Notes: generated from the letters alone by a model not told the origin. Counted from the stretch's first letter, positions 18,365 through 26,986 are shown. The stretch: DNA of 64,000 nt from CAYMWF01 sp964394085 [NCBI: uncultured Gemmatimonadota bacterium] (GCA_964394085.1 CAYMWF010000002.1:83336-147335), one strand, 5' to 3'. Translations and numbers: made by a program.

Positions 18365-19403
18365 AGAAATCGGTTACCAGACGGAATGAATCAGTAATTT
18401 TCATGAGCTGTCTCATCAGAGGATCCTTGGATTCTCCGGGGGCAAAAACCGCCATATCGATCAAGTATCGTCGCGATGGCTTGTTTGAAACATCATACAG
18501 TACGATTGATTTAAAACATCCTCCAACCATGTATTTTCGATTTTCCCATGCTCCAGCAATAGAAAAAACGTCAATTCCATTGTGTTCTTCTTCTGTAAGA
18601 CGAACGGACTCTGCAATGATAAAATCCTCGTCATAATACTTGGAAGCGATTGAATCACGGAGCGCGATCAATTCCAGGACGGATTGATGCTTTCTGGGAT
18701 ATTCTTCCGAATATATGAATATCTGTAAATCCGGATCTCTTTTCCACCATCCGACAATATCCCCATCAACCGTCTTTTCCTCAAACCTCAACCTGTATCC
18801 AGCAGGTAAAGTCAATTGCCATGGATACTTTCTGGCTATTCTTCTATTCTCCCTGATATTCATCCCCCCGAGGTAAATCCTGTCGAACATCCGCTTTTCC
18901 AGCCTATGCTCGAAAAGAGAAAATGCTTCAATTCCTTTCTCAAGGATGATTTCGGTTAACAGCGGTAGATTACGTGCAGCAAAGAAATAGACTGTTTGTC
19001 CTTGCGACCAGTAGTCTTCGATAAAGAAAGCTACTCGCCCTTTCTCGGAATAACGTTCTGCCACTTTACCGTCAAGGAATTCATCCCAAAGAGGTGACAT
19101 CGATTCACTGTGTCCAGGGATGCCTGCAATTACAATATTCTTTCGCATCCGGAAGAGATCGAAGTTTCGGGCTGAGACCGGCTTCAGTATGAAGATTTTT
19201 TCTTCAATAACCCAATTGACTTTCCGTTCTAAACTCTTTTTCAGTATCTTAATTGAACCTGCATCTAGAACATCCGCTCCAATCAGTATTATTTCTTGAA
19301 GCTTACCGGTAGCTTGAATCTTCCTTTCATCGACACACGAAACCGAGCTAAAAAGAAAAACCGTCACGGGGATAATGACGGTGAATCGAAAAAATCTAAA
19401 CAT
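18348..19403 (-). CDS. DUF4837-like lipoprotein
   Basis: 351 aa from ATG 19403; an in-frame upstream ATG at 19421 is the alternative. The N-terminus is a lipoprotein signal ending in SSVSC (Cys23). The body resembles the DUF4837 family known mainly from Bacteroidota: an opening strand with a Gly-Ala-Asp turn, a predicted EEK-x-F-x-L-K-P segment, a RNIVIAGIP-type segment, FFAARNLPLLTEIILEKG, and a C-terminal GGCFKSIVLYD. The molecular role of the family is not known. It lies between the HtrA-like gene and plsC in the sigma-factor operon, which suggests an envelope function. The family assignment is from memory of its pattern and is moderate. Confidence 0.65.
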   Translation of the reverse strand: MFRFFRFTVIIPVTVFLFSSVSCVDERKIQATGKLQEIILIGADVLDAGSIKILKKSLERKVNWVIEEKIFILKPVSARNFDLFRMRKNIVIAGIPGHSESMSPLWDEFLDGKVAERYSEKGRVAFFIEDYWSQGQTVYFFAARNLPLLTEIILEKGIEAFSLFEHRLEKRMFDRIYLGGMNIRENRRIARKYPWQLTLPAGYRLRFEEKTVDGDIVGWWKRDPDLQIFIYSEEYPRKHQSVLELIALRDSIASKYYDEDFIIAESVRLTEEEHNGIDVFSIAGAWENRKYMVGGCFKSIVLYDVSNKPSRRYLIDMAVFAPGESKDPLMRQLMKITDSFRLVTDFCGGSL

Positions 19404-19432
19404 TATTATACTTAAGTACAAAGTCTGAAAGA

Positions 19433-20554
19433 TTATTCATCTACAGGTTCTGCCGTGTGGGATACAGCTTGTTTCTCCTGGAGTCGTTCAATCGCATTTT
19501 CCGCCTTCCGAAGCCGGTCGCATAATTCCTGTAATTCCATGGACGGGAACCGGAATCGTTCAATATCTTGCTGCCTTACAGGTTTTACCGGTATTTCTGT
19601 AAGCTCAACTGATGTATCAAGTTGTTTACCTTTTCTAACAATTGAGATACTTGATATACTTCCAACTTTCGAAAAAGCGACCAGATCACGGAGCTGTTTG
19701 GAGGAAGATACTTTGGCTTCTCCATAGCCTGTAATGATGTCTCCGGGTTCGAGTTCGGCTTTCTCTGCCGGGGAATTATGATCTACTGTTACTATTTCGA
19801 CACCATGACCGGGAAATGTATCAGGAATATCACGAATCACAACACCTAAGTATGCATACTTTGGGTTACGTTCATTTTTCATCCTACTGATGGAGCGCTG
19901 GAGCCTTTCACCAGGTATTGCGAAACTTATCCCCAAATTCGGCGCTGACGCTACAAGCATCCCAATTGCTTTACCTTTAATATCAAAGATAGTTGCTCCG
20001 ATGGTTCCAGGCGCCACCGGTGTGTTGATCTGTACGAGACCATCATGCTGACGGTTTCCGGACTGGATGGAAATATCAAATCCGGATACGAGCCCAAGAG
20101 AAGCGGATGTCTGAAATCCGAACGTATTTCCGACGACAAGGACCAAATCACCTTTCTGGATATCCTCAATTGAATTCACCTTCAAGGAGGAGGAGATCTT
20201 TTTCTCGGGCTTAAGGAGAGCAAGATGAACGAATTGATCTTTTCCGAACAGAGTTGCTTTAAAACGCGTATCTCCCGAGGGGATAATGAATATGCTGTCC
20301 GCATCTTGAATTCCGTCAATGGCTGTGAGGATGAATTCTGCATTCTCTATAGAAAAACCGGTGCTTACTCGTCTCCTGATTTCTCCATTCCCAGGTAGAG
20401 TGATGTATGAGACTATAGATACGATCGACTTTTCGTTGCCAAGAACGATCCTGTTGATTTCCGCATTCAGGCATCCCAGGCTTCCTTCCTGGCTTTGTGC
20501 TTCAGATACTCCCGAAAAAATCAGGCAAAAAAGAATAAAACAAGTCGTCATCAT
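19433..20554 (-). CDS. HtrA/DegP-like PDZ protein with a dead protease domain
   Basis: 373 aa: signal peptide (residues 1-19), trypsin-like beta-barrel domain (about 30-220), one PDZ domain (about 233-315; AYLGVVIRD, then SPAEKAELEPGDIITGYG) and a short C-terminal coiled coil. The three catalytic positions of HtrA are all changed. ILTNxHVV reads ILTAIDGI (His to Asp80), D-L-A-L-L-K reads H-L-A-L-L-K (Asp to His110), and PGNSGGPL reads PGTIGATI (Ser to Ile185). It should therefore be a periplasmic PDZ-carrying binding protein and not a protease. It sits directly after an ECF sigma and its anti-sigma, where many bacteria carry degP/mucD. Confidence 0.88.
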   Translation of the reverse strand: MMTTCFILFCLIFSGVSEAQSQEGSLGCLNAEINRIVLGNEKSIVSIVSYITLPGNGEIRRRVSTGFSIENAEFILTAIDGIQDADSIFIIPSGDTRFKATLFGKDQFVHLALLKPEKKISSSLKVNSIEDIQKGDLVLVVGNTFGFQTSASLGLVSGFDISIQSGNRQHDGLVQINTPVAPGTIGATIFDIKGKAIGMLVASAPNLGISFAIPGERLQRSISRMKNERNPKYAYLGVVIRDIPDTFPGHGVEIVTVDHNSPAEKAELEPGDIITGYGEAKVSSSKQLRDLVAFSKVGSISSISIVRKGKQLDTSVELTEIPVKPVRQQDIERFRFPSMELQELCDRLRKAENAIERLQEKQAVSHTAEPVDE

Positions 20555-20590
20555 TAACAGGTACTCCGATTCGATAAGTCCCAGGAAACC

Positions 20591-21142
20591 TTAGAAGCCA
20601 TAACTGGTCTGTAAAATTTGGACTTCATTGTTGGTGACATCCCACCTTCCCTGATTCGTCTGGTCTAGAATCCGAGCGTTTCCGACCATCCACTCGATAT
20701 CTGAATCTCTCTCAGAGCTTATAGTATTCCAAACACGTTCTGGACGAGGAAGCATATATTCACTTACCTTGCGGACATGCTCAGGAATTCCTGTTAGTAA
20801 ATACTGGAATCCATTTTCCGGTATTCCTATCGGTTGAACGAAAAGAAGTAACAGGGTTACAGTTGCAGCCGCATATGCAATACGAGGAAGAGGAATTAAC
20901 AGTGGTGATCGGTCAGGCTTCTCCTGGATACGCTGCATCAGTTTTGCTGCAAAGAATGGCGGTGCTTTGATTTCAGGCATTGCCTGCACCATTTTTATGG
21001 TTTTAGTGAATTTTTCGTATTCAGAGTGACACTCACGACAATCTGAAAAATGCTTTCGTGAAAAAACGTCATCGGAACCGTCGATCATTGCACTGAATGA
21101 TTCTCGAACGCGGCGGCACTCCTCTTTAATTTCTCGCCTCAT
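20591..21142 (-). CDS. Membrane anti-sigma factor with zinc-finger (ZAS) motif
   Basis: 183 aa. The cytoplasmic N-terminus holds the ZAS signature H-x3-C-x2-C (HFSDCREC, residues about 31-38) that binds and inhibits ECF sigma factors. One membrane segment follows at about residues 88-105 (IAYAAATVTLLLLFVQPIG), then a periplasmic part of ~75 residues. The start is 4 bases after the sigma-factor stop, indicating co-transcription and coupling. Release of the sigma would normally need regulated proteolysis of this protein; the proteases are not in the window. Confidence 0.9.
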   Translation of the reverse strand: MRREIKEECRRVRESFSAMIDGSDDVFSRKHFSDCRECHSEYEKFTKTIKMVQAMPEIKAPPFFAAKLMQRIQEKPDRSPLLIPLPRIAYAAATVTLLLLFVQPIGIPENGFQYLLTGIPEHVRKVSEYMLPRPERVWNTISSERDSDIEWMVGNARILDQTNQGRWDVTNNEVQILQTSYGF

Positions 21143-21146
21143 CCCG

Positions 21147-21758
21147 TTATTGCTCCAAGTACGGGCTGAACAACCCTTTGAATTTGTTTCTCGCCCTATT
21201 GACTCGCGACTTTACCGTTCCTTCAGGTTTATCGAGGATTCGCGCTATTTCTTCATATGACAAACCCTGGATGTCTCTCATAACTAATACCAGCTTGAAT
21301 TTGGGCGGAAGTATATCAATGGTAGCCTGGATTCTTTCTCTCATTTCTCTTCGTAGTAGATCTTCATCGGGCCCGGGGTTTGAATCTGGGAATTCAATCT
21401 TGATATCATCGCCTTTATCGGTTGTATAGGGTTTGTCCAATTGTAGAAAGGATACAATTTTTTTTCTGCGCAACTGGTTTATCGAGAGGTTTGTCGCAAT
21501 TCTGTACAACCACGTTGAGAAAACCGAACCTCTTTTAAAAGTATGGGCTTTCGAAAAAACTCTGAGAAAAGTTTCTTGAGCGATATCCTCGGCTAACTCC
21601 CTGTTCCCCAGCATTCTAGAGATATAATGCATTATTTTGTGTTGATACCTGTGTACCAATTCCTCGTATGCATCAACATCCCCATTCTTCGTCCGCTCGA
21701 TCAGGGACTCATCACTTTCAACAACCCCGTTTTCCCCGTCTTGATCAAGCCTGTTCAT
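21147..21758 (-). CDS. ECF (RpoE-type) RNA polymerase sigma factor
   Basis: 203 aa from ATG 21758. Region 2 is clear: YEELVHRYQHKIMHYISRML, then DIAQETFLRVFSKAHTF and FSTWLYRIATNLSINQLRR. Region 4 follows: LPPKFKLVLVMRDIQGLSYEEIARIL with the helix-turn-helix GTVKSRVNRAR. A longer reading from 21827 is open, but that codon lies inside the spacer of the likely promoter (21808-21837), so 21758 is preferred. It has GGTGG just upstream. The product would direct an envelope- or stress-type regulon and probably its own operon. Confidence 0.95.
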   Translation of the reverse strand: MNRLDQDGENGVVESDESLIERTKNGDVDAYEELVHRYQHKIMHYISRMLGNRELAEDIAQETFLRVFSKAHTFKRGSVFSTWLYRIATNLSINQLRRKKIVSFLQLDKPYTTDKGDDIKIEFPDSNPGPDEDLLRREMRERIQATIDILPPKFKLVLVMRDIQGLSYEEIARILDKPEGTVKSRVNRARNKFKGLFSPYLEQ

Positions 21759-21807
21759 TACACCACCATACATACAGATAACCGCCAGCCCGGTTCCACC
21801 TTTCTCC

Positions 21808-21837
21808 AAAATAATCAACTGCAGCATTCCGTGTCAA
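21808..21837 (-). promoter_or_regulatory. Candidate promoter of the sigma/anti-sigma operon
   Basis: On the minus strand TTGACA (21837-21832) is followed after 18 bases by TATTTT (21813-21808). The -35 is perfect and the -10 matches at four of six positions. It is about 50 bases upstream of the sigma-factor ATG. It looks like a housekeeping-type site; an ECF-type autoregulatory site (AAC ... CGT) was not recognised. Confidence 0.45.
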
Positions 21838-21962
21838 GCAGTCACACGTCATACAAGTGTCGAAGGTTTACTGGTTAATAAAGTTAGTACTATTCAATTC
21901 CAGCCAAACTGCGAAAAATTAGGATTCGATGCACTAACTACTCTAAACAAATCAAAGGAATG

Positions 21963-22000
21963 AAAAAAGAACCGGCTCTTCGATTTAGTCAAGAGCCGGC
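21963..22000 (-). terminator. Rho-independent terminator of the 22022-22846 lipoprotein gene
   Basis: Reading the minus strand, AAGAGCCGG-type stem halves (21991-21999 and 21972-21980, 9 bp) with a 10-base loop are followed by a T-run (complement of the A-run 21963-21968). It lies 22 bases beyond the gene's stop codon. Confidence 0.8.
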
Positions 22001-22021
22001 TCGCTGGAATGGTGATTCAAT

Positions 22022-22846
22022 CTATTCGATCCAATAAGGCATACCCCAAGCGGAGGCTGAATAGGGTGCATCCCTTTCAATCACAGTATCCTCGTCGATT
22101 ACATCCAGGAATGTGTGGTATACGCCCGGAGTTGTAGGGGCTGAGTAAGTGTTGCTGAAAACAAGGTCCTCCGACGTCGGCTCCAGTATTTTGTGTTCTT
22201 TTTCATTATTCGCTGTCAAGCGATGAATAATGGGGATGATTGTAGGATCGCTGACCGTGACTGTTACCGTAACTTCCTCTCCTGGAGCAAAGGTAAGAAC
22301 TTGACGTTCCCAATACCTTTCTGGATCGTTAAAATTGACTGTTCCGATACTCGCAGCAGATACGCTGATTTCGTTGATCGACAACCGTTCATCGAGCGAG
22401 GACCCGGCAAGTACCGTTATTTCAACCACTTCCCATCCGCCAAACCTCCCGAATCTACCATTTTTAGCGAGAAGTATTTTTCGAGTTCCAAAATCGTTGT
22501 TTATTGTTTTCTCAACAACCGTGGAATCATTGTACATAACATAAAAACTGCCGTCGAATTCATACTCCACTATAGCATCCGCGGAATTACCCATGACGGT
22601 CAGATCAAGCCTGGTTATTTTCGAATTCTCATCGTAATCGCGCTTGAAAGACAGGTAATCTTCTTCTCCTGAAATACCTTCATCCATGCTCATCAAGGAT
22701 AAACCGGCAATAAAGCCTTTTTCATTCAACATGTTCCAGATTTGCTCTTCATCCCTCTGAGCTGATGGTGAGATAATACAACCTGATGCACATAGAATCG
22801 CCAGACATGTAGTCAGGGAAGTAATCTTTTTCAGTTTGTTCTCCAT
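22022..22846 (-). CDS. Hypothetical lipoprotein
   Basis: 274 aa from ATG 22846, chosen because GGAGGAG lies five bases upstream; an in-frame ATG at 22891 is far less likely. A lipoprotein signal ends in CASGC (Cys23). The mature part is predicted beta-rich. The C-terminal ~120 residues contain a segment rich in E-V-T-V-T-V-T-V and end with tracts like APTTPGVYHTFLDVID, reminiscent of an Ig-like/CARDB-type sandwich. I do not recognise a family. The gene has its own terminator and probably its own promoter, so it is monocistronic. Confidence 0.8.
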   Translation of the reverse strand: MENKLKKITSLTTCLAILCASGCIISPSAQRDEEQIWNMLNEKGFIAGLSLMSMDEGISGEEDYLSFKRDYDENSKITRLDLTVMGNSADAIVEYEFDGSFYVMYNDSTVVEKTINNDFGTRKILLAKNGRFGRFGGWEVVEITVLAGSSLDERLSINEISVSAASIGTVNFNDPERYWERQVLTFAPGEEVTVTVTVSDPTIIPIIHRLTANNEKEHKILEPTSEDLVFSNTYSAPTTPGVYHTFLDVIDEDTVIERDAPYSASAWGMPYWIE

Positions 22847-22910
22847 AAAACTCCTCCGAGCTTCCCGAGATCCCGAAAGGATTTTATGCAACTTCTATGC
22901 CATATGCTTA

Positions 22911-22940
22911 TATATATATTGGGGGGATTTTTACCGGCAA
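22911..22940 (-). promoter_or_regulatory. Weak candidate promoter of the 22846 lipoprotein gene
   Basis: TTGCCG (22940-22935, minus strand) with a TATATA element 16-18 bases downstream (within 22918-22911), in an AT-rich stretch. Four of six matches each. Position suits the gene start at 22846. Supported only by eye. Confidence 0.35.
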
Positions 22941-22970
22941 ATGTCCATTTCTAGGGACAATTTTCGGGGA

Positions 22971-23585
22971 TTAGTGTTTATATCTGACCACACCGGTCCC
23001 ACTGGTTGCATTTGCAAAAGCTTCCTTGAATAAATCTTTGGCACCTGTAGGTATCCGGATCCTGATAGAATAAGTTGAACCATATCCAGTTTCAATCCGC
23101 TCAATTTCGAATTTTTCGATCAGGGTATTCACTTCCCCGAATACTGAGGGATGAAACATCAACAATGCCTCACATTTACGAATATATGTCTCAACACCTG
23201 CCTTCTCAATTGCGAGTGCGGCAGTGCCCCCGTACGCGCGCATCAAACCACCGATACCGAGCTTAATGCCACCAAAATATCGTACGACAACAACACCTAC
23301 ATCTATCAACTTCCGACCCTTAAGGATTCTTAGAATCGACAATCCGGCTGAACCCGCTGGTTCACCGTCGTCTCCCGTTGATTCTATGACCCTAGTTCCG
23401 TTGAAGATTCTGTATGCGTAACAATGATGAGAAGCAGCACTATATTCTGCTCTCATTCGATTCACGAATAATGGAAATTCATCCGTGTGTCGGAGTTTCC
23501 CTGCAATACCGATGAATCGGGAATTCTTGATTCGTTGTTCTATTTCCGCCGCCCGCGAAATAGTTCGATAAGACGAGTCGGACAT
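22971..23585 (-). CDS. YigZ/IMPACT family protein
   Basis: 204 aa. The IMPACT N-terminal domain is evident: IKNSRFIGIAG, ASHHCYAYRI, STGDDGEPAGSAG, VVVVRYFGGIKLGIGGLMRAYGG. A smaller C-terminal alpha/beta domain (about 140-204) follows. The family (YigZ in E. coli, IMPACT/YIH1 in eukaryotes) is linked to translation control through GCN1-like regulation in eukaryotes; the bacterial role is not settled. The normal length and intact core motif make the family call secure. Confidence 0.93.
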   Translation of the reverse strand: MSDSSYRTISRAAEIEQRIKNSRFIGIAGKLRHTDEFPLFVNRMRAEYSAASHHCYAYRIFNGTRVIESTGDDGEPAGSAGLSILRILKGRKLIDVGVVVVRYFGGIKLGIGGLMRAYGGTAALAIEKAGVETYIRKCEALLMFHPSVFGEVNTLIEKFEIERIETGYGSTYSIRIRIPTGAKDLFKEAFANATSGTGVVRYKH

Positions 23586-23628
23586 ATGCTATTGCCTTAA
23601 TTTATTTCTTTAAACCGATTATTTTCTT

Positions 23629-24450
23629 CTATTTTTTCCTGCCTGGTAGCAATAAGGTGATGGTATCCCCGAGGCTTAGACCGGTTTCTACTGCTGCATT
23701 TCCACCATTGACAGCAATTTCAATTCTGCCATTACTATCTCGCAGAACCAGTAACTGGCCGGGTTCAACCTCCGAGTAAGTTTTGGAAATCTTGCTCAGG
23801 CTGACACCGGCGATTTTGAACGTGAACGAATTTGATTCGGTGAGCACCCTCTCAAGGACTGTCTCACTCAAGGATGTGATCAGGTTTCCGAAAATATCTT
23901 TATGGATTATGGGGATTTCTATTATTGTTCCCTTGTCGTGGACTCCTACACGATCAAGGTAAATCAGTTCTGTCAATTTTGCCCCGAGAAGTTCAGGTGG
24001 ATTACCAGAAGCTAGATATGCCGCAACCGGAGAAAACAGATCTCGTCCGTGGAATGTGTTGCTGATTGTACTTCTAACTTCAGGGGTTGAGCCGCTCAGT
24101 TGCCAAGCAGCTTCCAGCCCAACCCTTTCAAGATGATATGAAAATACGCCATTGTCTGGACCAACAAAAAAATCACCTCTACCGCTTTTGGCGGCAATTC
24201 CCAGCCGGGAGCTGCCAACCCCTGGATCCACGACAACCAAATGAACGGTGCCATGTGGGAAAAAATCCGGAATGTACTCAAGCAGAAGCGCCGCTGCCGT
24301 TATATCTTGAGGTGCTATATTGTGGGATATATCAACAAGCACCGCCTTATCAAAAACCGAAAGAATCGCTCCTTTCATCATTCCGACATAAGGATCGGAA
24401 TAGCCGAAATCGGATGTAAGGGTGATAATCGGTCCTTGCAATTGAGTCAT
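23629..24450 (-). CDS. SAM hydroxide adenosyltransferase (DUF62 / chlorinase-fluorinase fold)
   Basis: 273 aa. It matches the DUF62 family, which hydrolyses S-adenosylmethionine to adenosine and methionine: ITLTSDFGYSDPYVGMMKGAI at the N-terminus, VDISHNIAPQDI, HLVVVDPGVGSSR, FFVGPDNGVFS, and STFHGRDLFSP-like FHGRDLFSPVAAYLA. These carry the SAM-contact Asp, Arg and His residues of the family. The C-terminal domain (about 180-273) has VHDKGTIIEIPIIHKDIFGNLITS. The start overlaps the end of the Minf_1886 gene by four bases, indicating an operon. Halogenases of this fold differ in active-site loops, and a halogenase is unlikely here. Confidence 0.92.
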   Translation of the reverse strand: MTQLQGPIITLTSDFGYSDPYVGMMKGAILSVFDKAVLVDISHNIAPQDITAAALLLEYIPDFFPHGTVHLVVVDPGVGSSRLGIAAKSGRGDFFVGPDNGVFSYHLERVGLEAAWQLSGSTPEVRSTISNTFHGRDLFSPVAAYLASGNPPELLGAKLTELIYLDRVGVHDKGTIIEIPIIHKDIFGNLITSLSETVLERVLTESNSFTFKIAGVSLSKISKTYSEVEPGQLLVLRDSNGRIEIAVNGGNAAVETGLSLGDTITLLLPGRKK

Positions 24451-24830
24451 TCCATTATGTTGTAATGCCTGGGATTTGAGAGTATCCCGATCAAATCCCT
24501 GAGATCTTTGAATTCTTCAATACTGTCTTCATCACGCTTTACAAGAACGTTTTCTTGGATCAATTGTGATACAATTTCACCAATATCGGAAGAGGTAGAT
24601 ATTCCCCAACGTTCGATGACCAGCCCAGCCATCAATCCGAAGCGCTCGAATGCCAATCCAATGAAGCCGTCAATGAGTTCACCGGCGTTTAAATGTCTGG
24701 TTTCCGGTAAACGCGCTACCGTTAATGTCAAAGCTTCCGCCAGAAAAAGATATGCCTCCGGAGAATATCGATCTTCTTTCATCCGGATACGTCTGATTAC
24801 TGCTTTCCATTCGTCCAGCATATCTGCCAT
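24447..24830 (-). CDS. Minf_1886 family protein (unknown function)
   Basis: 127 aa from ATG 24830, with AGAAGGA five bases upstream; one base separates it from the barrel gene stop. The sequence follows the family I know as Minf_1886, described from Verrucomicrobia and Planctomycetes: Y-S-P-E-A-Y-L-F-L-x-E-A-L, then RHLNAGELIDGF, F-E-R-F-G-L-M-A-x-L-V-I-E-R-W-G-I, D-I-G-E-I-V near the middle, and DSIEEFKDL. No catalytic motif is evident and the biochemical role is unknown. It is wedged between an Omp85-like gene and the SAM hydrolase. Confidence 0.8.
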   Translation of the reverse strand: MADMLDEWKAVIRRIRMKEDRYSPEAYLFLAEALTLTVARLPETRHLNAGELIDGFIGLAFERFGLMAGLVIERWGISTSSDIGEIVSQLIQENVLVKRDEDSIEEFKDLRDLIGILSNPRHYNIME

Positions 24831-24831
24831 T

Positions 24832-26430
24832 TCAATCCTTCTCGATGTTTTCAAAATACCTGAGCCCCGGCCAGTTAAAAACGAAACTCCTTATTGGAGA
24901 AAAATAGTGTGCTGTACCAATCGATATCGCCGGGGTTGATTCCGCACCAAACGGGAAGACCAGATCGATCCTGAGCGTTGTCACACCCAAATTTTCCATG
25001 TCTCCCAGTCTCAGCCCCAATCCGAGGGCAGTTCCAAACCGCGCGATGTCCCCTGACCAGGAGGTGCCCATATCAAAGAACGGAACGAAAAGCACTCTAG
25101 ATAGCTTTCCTTTCCGGAAAATCAGCAGCCTTTCTTCAATATTAACACGGATCATTGAATCGCCATTGAAAAAATGTGGCGGATATCCTCTCAACCCATT
25201 CAATCCGCCCAATGAAAATTCTCCAGGTCCCCGAAGGTTATCGGATCGATAATATTCTGCTTTAAAAACCAGAGTATTGACATTTTTGTGCTTAATGAAA
25301 CCTGCAATTTCAGCCGAATCCAGGAGCTCTCGTGACGAGTTATCCTTGAATGAAAAGAAACCGGATTTTTCATATGACAATGTCAGATAATGCCGGCTCC
25401 CCTGAAAGGCGGTAAAAAAAGAACCTGCAGCATATCCTACCTTATGATTGTGTTCCAGAAAATCCGAGCCAGCACCAATCGTCAGTCCTAGATTCCATCC
25501 CGTCGCCACCTCCTCAATGGCACCGAGTTTGTCTATGAGCTTTCGTTTCGAATAAACATAATCATTAAACGTTGTATTGAAGAAAAAAATACAGGTATTG
25601 GCTTCCAATGCGACTTCTTCATCTTCCCATGTTGTGTGATTAAAGTCGCATCCCGCAGTCAATCGAAATAACGGGTCGGGAACACCGGAAATATAAAAAC
25701 ACGATGCATCACTTTCACGGATCCATTCTTCCTGGATCACGTTTTCCAGGTAGTTGAAACAGGGTGAAATACTCTTTGAAGATCTTAATCCCAGGGAAAA
25801 CCGATCTTCGTCGAACAGGTAGGGTCGCCACAACTGGAGGTACCATGTTCCGATATGATCACCAGAAAAACCTACCCCTGCAGCTATAGCGCCTCTAGTT
25901 CCCAGCACACGGGGTTCAGCAATTTCTGACAGTCCGGAAAAAACTCCATCCTTCCTGGCTATTCCTGCACCTAGTGTTACCCTTCGCCCTAAAAGATTGA
26001 TTTCGCGGAACCCCACTGAAAAATCCAGTTGTTCCTTAGTGTAATTGAAATAAACAGGGATAAAAGTGGACCACTTGTCAACAGTCGTCAATGATATATT
26101 CATACCATCTGTAGAGATTCTGCAAGTGTCGATTCTGACTTCTGAAAATATTCCCAACCTGCGAAGGTGAGATTCTCTTTCTCTCATCTTATCGACAGTA
26201 AAAAGATCTCCGGGTTTGAATCCGAATTCTCTGCGGACGATATCTTCATCAGTCACGGAATGAAGTTCATTGATGAAGTCGAGAACCGGATCATAATTAT
26301 ACTTCAATTTATAATCGAAAATGTTCGATCGCTCGATCTCTATACTGTCAATGATGGTTGTTGAGGCGGTACCCGCTGAAAAAACGACCACTGCAGGAAG
26401 AACCGATAAAAGCAGAGCAAACTTTAGCAT
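24832..26430 (-). CDS. Omp85/BamA-superfamily outer-membrane protein
   Basis: 532 aa from ATG 26430, which begins a clear signal peptide (MLKFALLLSVLPAVVVFSAG). An upstream in-frame start at 26529 would overlap rlmH and spoil the signal. After one POTRA-like domain (about residues 65-115: FGFKPGDLFTVDKMRERESHLRRLGIFSEVRI), the rest is amphipathic beta strands of a surface-antigen/BamA-type barrel. It includes the strand near SLGGLNGLRGYPPHFFNGDSM, the Omp85 L6/VRGY-equivalent (here LRGY). With a single POTRA it is a short Omp85 relative (TamA- or two-partner-like) and probably not the main BamA. Confidence 0.85.
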   Translation of the reverse strand: MLKFALLLSVLPAVVVFSAGTASTTIIDSIEIERSNIFDYKLKYNYDPVLDFINELHSVTDEDIVRREFGFKPGDLFTVDKMRERESHLRRLGIFSEVRIDTCRISTDGMNISLTTVDKWSTFIPVYFNYTKEQLDFSVGFREINLLGRRVTLGAGIARKDGVFSGLSEIAEPRVLGTRGAIAAGVGFSGDHIGTWYLQLWRPYLFDEDRFSLGLRSSKSISPCFNYLENVIQEEWIRESDASCFYISGVPDPLFRLTAGCDFNHTTWEDEEVALEANTCIFFFNTTFNDYVYSKRKLIDKLGAIEEVATGWNLGLTIGAGSDFLEHNHKVGYAAGSFFTAFQGSRHYLTLSYEKSGFFSFKDNSSRELLDSAEIAGFIKHKNVNTLVFKAEYYRSDNLRGPGEFSLGGLNGLRGYPPHFFNGDSMIRVNIEERLLIFRKGKLSRVLFVPFFDMGTSWSGDIARFGTALGLGLRLGDMENLGVTTLRIDLVFPFGAESTPAISIGTAHYFSPIRSFVFNWPGLRYFENIEKD

Positions 26431-26449
26431 AATACAGCTTTCCGCTGTT

Positions 26450-26920
26450 TTACCGGGAATAGGGAAGCCCCTTGGTGATGGTGAGCGCGCGATATAGTTG
26501 TTCAAGTAAAATAATCCTGGCCAACTCATGGGGAAATGTCAATAAAGATAACGATAATACAGTGTCTGAATCTTCGATTACAGCGGTTGACAGTCCCTCT
26601 TTACCCCCGAGTAAGAACTGAAGAGGGTGATTTCCTGAATCCAATCGTCTATCGAGCCATCTACTGAATTCCATGCTGTTATACGTCTTGCCGGAACAAT
26701 CCAGAGAGATCCTGTGACCTGCCTTGCGACGGTAATAATCGGCAAGCCGCTCCCCTTCAATCAGACGGATTGCATTATGCGACTTCTTTTGTCCTCCGCC
26801 AGCCTTAATCTCAACAAGATCGAACGAAATAAAACCAGATATCATCCGGAGATATTTCTCCTGGGGGATTCTCCATATTGGAGAAATTCTTCCAACGGCT
26901 ATTAGCTCGATTAATGCCAT
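26450..26920 (-). CDS. rlmH: 23S rRNA (pseudouridine1915-N3)-methyltransferase RlmH
   Basis: SPOUT methyltransferase that acts on helix 69 of 23S rRNA. 156 aa from ATG 26920; longer readings begin inside the terminator hairpin at 26933-26955. Family motifs: LDCSGKTYNSMEFSRWL, LQFLLGGKEGLS (the SAM-binding knot, family FxIGGAxG), LSLLTFPHELARIILLEQLYRAL and ITKGLPYSR. The usual PYHR at the end reads PYSR, and GGA reads GGK. Length is normal. Confidence 0.9.
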   Translation of the reverse strand: MALIELIAVGRISPIWRIPQEKYLRMISGFISFDLVEIKAGGGQKKSHNAIRLIEGERLADYYRRKAGHRISLDCSGKTYNSMEFSRWLDRRLDSGNHPLQFLLGGKEGLSTAVIEDSDTVLSLSLLTFPHELARIILLEQLYRALTITKGLPYSR

Positions 26921-26932
26921 GACATAAACAAA

Positions 26933-26955
26933 CCCCGGCGGCAATGCCGCCGGGG
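26933..26955 (-). terminator. Strong terminator hairpin after the 26987-28207 gene
   Basis: CCCCGGCGGC (26933-26942) and GCCGCCGGGG (26946-26955) form a perfect 10-bp stem with a tiny loop. On the minus strand it is followed by TTTGTTT. It lies about 30 bases after the stop of the secreted-protein gene and just before rlmH. Confidence 0.85.
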
Positions 26956-26986
26956 TGAGTATTTAGGATTACTCCGGATTCAAATC

